Positions 58,243 to 64,000 of a stretch of 64,000 nucleotides of DNA are shown here, piece by piece (position 1 is the first letter of the stretch; each line of letters opens with the position of its first letter). This DNA is from Ruegeria_C sp041537925 (GTDB lineage Bacteria; Pseudomonadota; Alphaproteobacteria; Rhodobacterales; Rhodobacteraceae). The notes below the pieces were generated by a model that made no database searches, was not told the DNA's origin, and worked only from the letters and a program-made list of their open reading frames with translations. The position numbers and the translations under genes were made by a program. The stretch covers positions 62,001 to 126,000 of the forward strand of contig NZ_JBGOSH010000010.1 of the NCBI RefSeq assembly GCF_041537925.1. Reading direction: 5' to 3'.

Positions 58243-59106
58243 GTGTATCAGCACCCGATAAAATGGAGCGACCAAAAGCAGTGCGCCGCATCAATCACGT
58301 TTGATATTGATGCAGATTCATTGGTGCGACTGGCCTGTCCGGACGACGCTGACCGTCGACTTTCCTCGGTTTCCATGGGGCAGTATGGGCCCACTGTTGC
58401 CGTGCCTCGTATACTGGAAACCTATAAGCGGCTTGGGCTGAAGCAGACCTTTTTCATGCCGGGTTGGGTGATGGAGAACTACCCCGATACCGTCGACGAC
58501 ATCCTGGCAGGCGGCCATGAAATTGGACATCATTCCTGGGCACATGAAGACCCATTGGAACATTCAGATGCGCAGGAGATGGAGCTTTTCGAGAAGACCC
58601 TTGATGTGCACGTCAAAATGACCGGTCAAAAGCCACGCGGCTACCGAGCTCCGGTTTACAGTATCACTCCAGGGATTGTGCGCCTGCTGATCAAGCACGA
58701 CTTTTTGTATGACAGTTCGATGATGGCGGATGATCTGCCCTATCTGGTCAAAACCAGTGAAGGTAATATCATCGAGATCCCGCCACACTGGGGCACTGAT
58801 GATTGGCCACCTTTCGCGCAGCTTGCTGAACTTGATTATAAGATGCCCGTAAGAAGCCCAAGCTCAGGACTGGCCAACTTCTTCGAAGAGTTTGATGCAG
58901 CCTACGCTACTGGCGGCTTCTGGATGCCAGTTCTACACCCCTTCTTAACTGGCCGTATCGCCCGCTGGCGGTTGTTCGAACAGCGTTTGGAAGAAATTGT
59001 CGATCAAGGTGATGTTTGGATCGCCAAGATGGAAGACATCGCAAGGGCCGCCGCCAAGCATGGCGGATCTCTCCGGCAAGAAACCATTTCGCTGCCCGCC
59101 ACCTGA
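58243..59106 (+). CDS. NodB-fold deacetylase/amidohydrolase (HpPgdA/PuuE-like)
   Basis: A 287-residue protein of the polysaccharide-deacetylase superfamily without a signal peptide. ITFDIDADS, MGQYGPTVAVPRILE, TFFMPGWVMENYP and GGHEIGHHSWAHED (metal His) resemble the cytoplasmic subgroup that includes H. pylori PgdA-like and allantoinase-like PuuE enzymes, which hydrolyse small cyclic or linear amides instead of glycans. GTG 58243 has GAGG six bases upstream; TTG 58231 would give a longer form. It is 14 bp after the TetR gene and likely co-transcribed with it. Confidence 0.85.
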   Translation: MYQHPIKWSDQKQCAASITFDIDADSLVRLACPDDADRRLSSVSMGQYGPTVAVPRILETYKRLGLKQTFFMPGWVMENYPDTVDDILAGGHEIGHHSWAHEDPLEHSDAQEMELFEKTLDVHVKMTGQKPRGYRAPVYSITPGIVRLLIKHDFLYDSSMMADDLPYLVKTSEGNIIEIPPHWGTDDWPPFAQLAELDYKMPVRSPSSGLANFFEEFDAAYATGGFWMPVLHPFLTGRIARWRLFEQRLEEIVDQGDVWIAKMEDIARAAAKHGGSLRQETISLPAT

Positions 59107-59156
59107 CGTAGATCAATTTCGCTACTATGCGGAAATTCAATACATCTGAGGACCTC

Positions 59157-60668
59157 ATGAAGGCAAAAAACACCTTATTCATCATCGCTGACGAACACAC
59201 ACGGCGATATTCCGGATGCTACGGTGATCCGGTTGTCAAAACTCCGTTCATTGACAAGATCGCGGCCGAAGGCGTCACTTTCACAAAAGCTTACACACCA
59301 TCACCCACCTGCGTTTCTGCCCGCGCCTGTCTGGCAACGGGTGAATGGCTCCATCAGAATGAATATTTCAGTTCTGTTGAAGCATACGACATGAAGCGAC
59401 CTAGCTGGGGTCACCATTTGATTGATAAAGGCCACGAGGTTGTTTCAGTTGGCAAGCTTGGCTATCTGCGGGCAGGTCCTGGGAATGGGTTCACGCGTGA
59501 GTTTTTGCCGATTCACAACTTGAATGAACTTGGGTGGGTGCGCGGCTTGCTGCGCAACCCTGTTGCTTTTCCTGAACCCAATGTCGAAGTCGTTGAATTT
59601 GCCAATCACGTGGGTGTGGGTGAAACCGACTACACAAAGTATGACCGTGTTGTCAGCGAAACTGCCTGTGCCTGGCTCCGTCAGGCAGGGCAGCGCGAAC
59701 ATGACAAGCCCTGGACCTTGTTCGTTTCTTTGACCAGCCCACATTATCCGCTGATCTGCCCTCAGGAATTCTGGGATTTATACGATGAAGACGAAGTCGG
59801 AACAGCCCATCGCGGACCCGACGTTGAACACCATCCACTGATGCAAGAGCTACGCAAATACTACAACTACGATGACCACTTTGACGCGGATCTGGCCCGT
59901 AAGGCACGGCGGGCATATTTCGGACTTTGCTCGTTCACCGACTATTTGGTTGGCAATCTACTCACAACCTTGGAACTCGCCGGACTAAAAGATGACACGC
60001 GGATCATCTACACCAGTGATCATGGCGAAATGCTAGGCAGCCACCGCCTGTGGACAAAGCTACAAATGTATGAAGATTCGGTGGCCATCCCGATGTTAAT
60101 GTCTGGCCCGGATATCCCTCAGAGGCTCACATGTGATACGCCTGTATCGCTGATTGACCTATACCCAACACTGATCGAAGCCGCCGGCGAAACGCTCGAC
60201 GAGCGCGAAAAAGATCTTGATGGCGTAAGTCTTTTTAAGATCATAAAGGGGGAAACCCCAGAGCGGTTTGTGCTAAGTGAGTATCATGATGGTGGGATCT
60301 CTACCGGCATATTCATGTTGCTCAATGGCCCTTGGAAATACATTTATTATCCAGGCTACCGACCTCAGCTTTTCAATCATGAGACCGACCCAAATGAGGA
60401 TGTCGACCTTGCAGAAGATCCCGATTTCGCAGATGCTTTAGCAGAATGTGAAAAAGCTCTTCGCTCAATGCTTGATCCTGAAAAGATCAATGCCCGTGCG
60501 TTGGAAAAGCAAGCGGCCATCATTGAAAAATTGGGCGGGTATGATGCAATCAACAATATGGAACAATCCGACATTTTCATCGAGGTCGAAGCGCTATATG
60601 TGAATAATGCCGAGTTGCGCACGCCTTGTGATCTGCTAGTCGCAAGTAAACCTATAGTGCCCGAGTGA
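59157..60668 (+). CDS. sulfatase/phosphonate monoester hydrolase-family enzyme
   Basis: A 503-residue alkaline-phosphatase-superfamily enzyme. IIADEHTRRYSGCYGDPVVKTPFID opens the sulfatase domain; the metal sites appear in YTSDHGEMLGSHRLW. The activation motif is TCVSARACLATGEW, that is C-V-S-A-R in place of the usual C-x-P-x-R, with Cys the probable formylglycine residue. No signal peptide, so cytoplasmic, like choline sulfatase and phosphonate monoester hydrolases. ATG 59157 has GAGGACC upstream. 50 bp after the deacetylase gene. Substrate unknown. Confidence 0.87.
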   Translation: MKAKNTLFIIADEHTRRYSGCYGDPVVKTPFIDKIAAEGVTFTKAYTPSPTCVSARACLATGEWLHQNEYFSSVEAYDMKRPSWGHHLIDKGHEVVSVGKLGYLRAGPGNGFTREFLPIHNLNELGWVRGLLRNPVAFPEPNVEVVEFANHVGVGETDYTKYDRVVSETACAWLRQAGQREHDKPWTLFVSLTSPHYPLICPQEFWDLYDEDEVGTAHRGPDVEHHPLMQELRKYYNYDDHFDADLARKARRAYFGLCSFTDYLVGNLLTTLELAGLKDDTRIIYTSDHGEMLGSHRLWTKLQMYEDSVAIPMLMSGPDIPQRLTCDTPVSLIDLYPTLIEAAGETLDEREKDLDGVSLFKIIKGETPERFVLSEYHDGGISTGIFMLLNGPWKYIYYPGYRPQLFNHETDPNEDVDLAEDPDFADALAECEKALRSMLDPEKINARALEKQAAIIEKLGGYDAINNMEQSDIFIEVEALYVNNAELRTPCDLLVASKPIVPE

Positions 60669-60864
60669 GAGTTAAAGTTGCAGGTTGTGATGGAATAGAT
60701 ACCCCCTGATCTCTCATCTGATAGATTTTGGAGATGGAAGCCATCAGAAGGTTAGCAAAAGCCCTTCAGGCGCGGCACTCTGGACTGAATGTTCATTCAT
60801 TGCCTTTAGTCGTCTTCGCAATGCCAGACAACTTGGCAATACCCAACGGATCCTTGCACAGGAT
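60669..60864. other. short spacer between convergent operons
   Basis: About 200 bp between the sulfatase gene (+) and the LacI gene end (-). No gene or clear terminator seen. Confidence 0.4.
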
Positions 60865-61890
60865 TCAACGGCGCTGCTTAACTGTCCTTCTTTCAATAAG
60901 CTTCGGCGCTAACGAGATGTTCTCAACCTCGACGATATTTTCCCTGACAAGTTCGTTGATCTGCCGCACCGCGTTTGTAACCATATTATTGATGGGTTGT
61001 CTTAGCGTGGTAAGAGAAAACTCAGGCATTGCAGCCAAGGGAATGTCATCAAAGCCAATGACTGAAAGGTCATCTGGAATACTGAATTTTAGCTCGCTCC
61101 GCAAAATGCTGATCGCTTCGATCGCCATATAGTCATTCAACGCAAAAAGCGCGTCTGGATGTGCTTCATTTGGATCGCCAAACATCTTTCTGATTGCTTC
61201 ACCCGTCCGCTTAAGGTCAAAGTGACCAACTTCATGTGCGTAGAGACGATGACCGTTTTCTCTCAATTCGGCCTCAAAGCCAAACTTCCGATCGCGGCTT
61301 GTAGATGAGCGTTCCCATCCTGAGAGGAGTGCAATTTTTCGGTGATCCGTTTCGAGCAGATACCGCGCCGCTATACGACCACCCGAAACGTTGTCGGTTG
61401 TAACACTCGCAATTCCTTCATGTTCCTGAAAGCGATTAAACATGACAACCGGAATTTCGCGCTGAGAGCAGAATTTAACCAGGGTTGAAGAAAGCTCGAC
61501 TGATGCCGTGATGATTCCGTCGACCTGATACTCCAACAATTGGGATACGGTCTCTTCTACGCCCTCATCCGTGCTGGGCATCATAAAAACGAGCGCATGG
61601 AACCCGGTTTTTTGAAGCTTTATGCAGAGTTTTTCAAGCGCGAGCGCGTAGAACTGGTTGTCTAAATAGCTAAACAGCAGCGCGACGATGTTTGATCTTT
61701 GCGTGATAAGCGAACGGGCGATTGCATTGGGGCGGTATCCCAGCTCGTCTGCGGACTTGAGAATACGTTTTTTTGTTTCAGGGGAAACACCCGATTGGGT
61801 CGGCGTGCGAGAAAAAGCCCGGCTCACCGCAGATTGAGACACACCAGCATGGCGCGCAACATCAATTGAAGTGACCTTAGACTTTTTCAA
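60865..61890 (-). CDS. LacI-family regulator
   Basis: A 341-residue regulator. The HTH (TSIDVARHAGVSQSAVSRAFSR) and the hinge helix (RPNAIARSLITQ) precede a periplasmic-binding-like ligand domain (IVALLFSYLDNQFYALALEKL, FNRFQEHEGIASVTTDNVSGGRIAARYLL, DLSVIGFDDIPLAAMP). It probably regulates the sugar-type ABC permeases transcribed toward it on the same strand, with which it may form one operon tail. Confidence 0.93.
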   Translation of the reverse strand: MKKSKVTSIDVARHAGVSQSAVSRAFSRTPTQSGVSPETKKRILKSADELGYRPNAIARSLITQRSNIVALLFSYLDNQFYALALEKLCIKLQKTGFHALVFMMPSTDEGVEETVSQLLEYQVDGIITASVELSSTLVKFCSQREIPVVMFNRFQEHEGIASVTTDNVSGGRIAARYLLETDHRKIALLSGWERSSTSRDRKFGFEAELRENGHRLYAHEVGHFDLKRTGEAIRKMFGDPNEAHPDALFALNDYMAIEAISILRSELKFSIPDDLSVIGFDDIPLAAMPEFSLTTLRQPINNMVTNAVRQINELVRENIVEVENISLAPKLIERRTVKQRR

Positions 61891-61916
61891 AGGAACTCAC
61901 GCCAACCCGTTTTGCA

Positions 61917-62354
61917 TTAGCTTTTCTTGACAGCTGCCATCAGATCGACACCCAATTGCTTGAACGTGTCAACGTGATCAACCATTACCCAGTTTTCCTT
62001 TAGTTTGCCATCAACTACCAGCCAGAAATCTGAGAAGCGCATCTTTACCGGCAGACCGGTGGGTGGCAGCCCCAGATATTCACCGTTTTGGTGGCCGGTC
62101 AGGTATCCGGTACCTGCAATCCATGTCTCGTTGGCGAACTCGATCTCGTGGCTGACATAGTAATCGGGAAACGCCTTGTAAAAGTCGGCAAGGACTTCGT
62201 ATTTGAAGCGTTCGCGTCCATGGATGTCGCCAAAGCCCGGCGGTCCGTGCCAGATCATGTCTTCATGCCAATACCGGTCATGCGCCTCAAGATCCTGCGC
62301 GTTCAACGCAACATACATATCCTGAATAAGTTTGAGGTTGGATTCGGCAGTCAT
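61917..62354 (-). CDS. NTF2/SnoaL-like ester cyclase-type protein
   Basis: A 145-residue cone-fold protein. LIQDMYVALNAQDLEAHDRYWHEDMIWHGPPGFGDIHGRERFK, the middle strand FPDYYVSHEIEFAN, and MRFSDFWLVVDGKLKENWVMVDHVDTFKQLGV match the SnoaL/ester-cyclase group, which bind or isomerise small molecules. It is between the ABC permease gene (3 bp gap) and lacI, so it likely belongs to the same sugar-derivative pathway. Confidence 0.88.
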   Translation of the reverse strand: MTAESNLKLIQDMYVALNAQDLEAHDRYWHEDMIWHGPPGFGDIHGRERFKYEVLADFYKAFPDYYVSHEIEFANETWIAGTGYLTGHQNGEYLGLPPTGLPVKMRFSDFWLVVDGKLKENWVMVDHVDTFKQLGVDLMAAVKKS

Positions 62355-62357
62355 GTT

Positions 62358-63197
62358 TCATCCCTTCACTGCACCTGCGGTCATCCCAGACACGATCTGT
62401 TTCTGGAAAACGAAAACCAAAATGATGATGGGTATGGTGATCGAGACAGCCCCGGCGATCCCGTGCATCAATCGTGCGAGGCTTTGGTTCTGGCCCATGT
62501 AACTGCCAAGAGATGCGGTCATGGTGGCCATATCACCGTTCATAAGTTGGCTGGAGATAATGAAGTCGTTGTAAGCCAACAGGAACGAGAACAGGCCCGC
62601 AGTCACGATACCAGGCCACATGACGGGCACAATCACACGAAAGAAAGCCTGCCAACGGTTGCAACCATCAACCAACGCAGCCTCGTCCAATTCCTGTGGA
62701 ATATTCATGAAAAAGGCGCGCAACATCCAGATTGTGAATGGCTGGTTTATTGCGACAAGAACAATGATGAGAGTCTCGTAACGGCTCCAGATTCCCAGCT
62801 CGAAAAAGGCCGGTCGATAGGCTGTCAGCAGCACGACATGCGGCATTGCGCGAAACACCATGGCGGCCATCAGCAGCCAAAACCCAAGTGAGCCTCGGTA
62901 CCGCGATAGTGCATAAGCCGCCAAACAGGCGATCGTCAGCGAAACGACAACGGTCGAAGCGGTTACAATTGTCGTGTTTATTGCATACTGCCAGAAACCG
63001 TCCTCAACCCAGATATATCTGAAATTCTCCAAGGTCATTGGGGCCAGTAGTTTTGGCGGTGTCGAAAACGCGTCTACGGGTTTGCGCAGTGAGATGATGA
63101 ACATCCAAAAAAACGGCAGCAGCGCGGCAAAGAACCAGAACCAAAGCCCTAGGTTGATCGATACTCGAGAAGCTAGGTTGAGTTTCGCTGGTCTCAT
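62358..63197 (-). CDS. carbohydrate ABC transporter permease (MalG-like)
   Basis: A 279-residue inner-membrane permease. Six or so helices, including LGLWFWFFAALLPFFWMFIISLRK at the N-terminus; EAA loop NIPQELDEAALVDGCNRWQAFFRVIVPVMWPG. The C-terminal KQIVSGMTAGAVKG is typical of MalG-type (CUT1) permeases. It overlaps the next permease by ATGA. Confidence 0.93.
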   Translation of the reverse strand: MRPAKLNLASRVSINLGLWFWFFAALLPFFWMFIISLRKPVDAFSTPPKLLAPMTLENFRYIWVEDGFWQYAINTTIVTASTVVVSLTIACLAAYALSRYRGSLGFWLLMAAMVFRAMPHVVLLTAYRPAFFELGIWSRYETLIIVLVAINQPFTIWMLRAFFMNIPQELDEAALVDGCNRWQAFFRVIVPVMWPGIVTAGLFSFLLAYNDFIISSQLMNGDMATMTASLGSYMGQNQSLARLMHGIAGAVSITIPIIILVFVFQKQIVSGMTAGAVKG

Positions 63198-64000
63198 TTT
63201 TCGGCTTTCTGATCTTTGTAGGTCCGGATCATGATCGGTATCAGCAACACAATGACGCCAGCCACCGTCAGCACGGCGTAAGCCGCGGCCTTGTGGATGT
63301 TTCCTTCAAAAACAAGCGTGTAGTAGGTCAGATACTGTACTGAATTTGCGAAGACGCGCGAACCGAACACCAGAACGGGCTCAAACACCCGGTAACTGTC
63401 CATCACATGGATCAAGGTGATCACGGCGAACAATGGAGACAGGTAAGGAATTACGATGTATCGAACACGTTGCCATGGCGTTGCGCCGTCTATGATCGCT
63501 GCCTCAAGCGGCTCTTCCGGTACCGTTTGCAACCCCGCGTAGAGAATGATGAACGCGAAGGGTGCAGCAAACCAAACTCCGTAGGCGATGATCACAAGCC
63601 GAATCGTGACCTGATCGGCAAGAAAGTAGAATTTGCCGAAGCCCATGGCCTCTAAGGTTGCTGCGATAACACCGCCATCAATGAACAACCAATAAACCGC
63701 GAGGGAAGAAACAACCGGGGTCACGATCATCGGCAGAAGCGTTACAAACACAACCGAGCCACGCAGTTGCACCGTTACTCGATTGGTTGCAAGGGCGAGA
63801 CCGAATCCAAGGATCAGTATGATCGGTGTTGTCACAAAGGTATAAAGAAGGGTGAATTCCAGCGCGGACCAGAAATCTACATCACTGATTTCTCGATAAA
63901 GCGATTTGATGAACTCTCTGGGGTTTTCAACTTTCGCCTCTTCGATGGCGGCCTCCAGGCCTTTTGCATCGATTGCATTCTCCAGATTCTCTCCACCTAC
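63194..64000 (-). CDS. carbohydrate ABC transporter permease (MalF-like), partial
   Basis: 268 codons are in the window; the frame stays open to base 64000, so the N-terminus lies outside. An upstream in-frame stretch (FIKSLYREISDVDFWSALEFTLLYTF) matches the MalF-type loop before the core helices, showing that the GTG at 63835 is not the start. The EAA loop is VPEEPLEAAIIDGATPWQRVRYIVIPYL. Pairs with the MalG-like permease. Binding protein and ATPase genes are presumably further right. Confidence 0.92.
   Translation of the reverse strand, partial: VGGENLENAIDAKGLEAAIEEAKVENPREFIKSLYREISDVDFWSALEFTLLYTFVTTPIILILGFGLALATNRVTVQLRGSVVFVTLLPMIVTPVVSSLAVYWLFIDGGVIAATLEAMGFGKFYFLADQVTIRLVIIAYGVWFAAPFAFIILYAGLQTVPEEPLEAAIIDGATPWQRVRYIVIPYLSPLFAVITLIHVMDSYRVFEPVLVFGSRVFANSVQYLTYYTLVFEGNIHKAAAYAVLTVAGVIVLLIPIMIRTYKDQKAEK

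Noticed and set aside
1..64000. CRISPR arrays, tRNA or rRNA genes, guanidine riboswitches, phage structural genes
   Set aside because: I looked for regularly spaced repeats, tRNA-like ends and riboswitch-like leaders before both ureohydrolase operons and saw none; a covariance-model search would be needed to exclude small RNAs.

Overview
The window reads as a conjugative plasmid, or another self-transmissible replicon, of an alphaproteobacterium, most likely the Roseobacter group (Rhodobacteraceae). The support is a GC-rich alphaproteobacterial coding style, a complete VirB/VirD4 type IV secretion system (T4SS) with relaxase and accessory factor, an IS5-type transposase of the kind common in this family, a short remnant resembling a RepC C-terminus, and two cargo regions rich in solute transporters and amino-acid enzymes. 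No rRNA, tRNA or CRISPR array was recognised.

Layout. 1-3000: a truncated tyrosine recombinase, small unknown genes and a decayed IS5-family element. 3280-9380: the mobilisation block, with a ParA-like gene and two related small genes (- strand) facing a MobC-like protein, a large relaxase and virB11 (+ strand); the 520 bp between them is rich in inverted repeats and is the best oriT candidate. 9800-20900: a metabolic insert with a LysR regulator, a polar amino-acid ABC transporter, a ureohydrolase, an M81 metallopeptidase, a D-arginine-dehydrogenase-like flavoprotein and an ornithine-cyclodeaminase-family protein, followed by a BTAD/TPR regulator and a DUF1127 protein. 21500-36600: virD4 and virB10-9-8-6-5-7-4-3-2-1 (- strand), DUF1173, a secreted nuclease and plasmid-type unknowns. 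36650-39960: an alpha/beta hydrolase, a membrane protein and a divergent LuxR-type HTH gene. 40100-49100: a Na+/H+ antiporter, IS remnants, a DHFR-like protein, Lrp-RidA, DUF1127, an orphan periplasmic binding protein, GNAT and a helical unknown. 49100-60670: a second catabolic region with SDRs, a second polar amino-acid ABC transporter, a class V aminotransferase and a guanidinobutyrase-like ureohydrolase, divergent from a TetR gene, a NodB-fold deacetylase/amidohydrolase and a sulfatase. 60860-64000: a LacI regulator, an NTF2-like protein and two sugar-type ABC permeases, the last running off the window.

How the parts work together. The conjugation genes form one transfer machine whose relaxase/virB11 half is separated from the virB/virD4 half by about 12 kb of cargo. 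That cargo looks like uptake and D-to-L interconversion of arginine (or a related guanidino acid) followed by ureohydrolase cleavage. The second region repeats the theme of importer plus ureohydrolase with a different set of enzymes and its own TetR-family regulator. The replicon therefore appears to carry two independent nitrogen-scavenging modules for guanidino compounds. Substrates are inferred from family and context, not shown.
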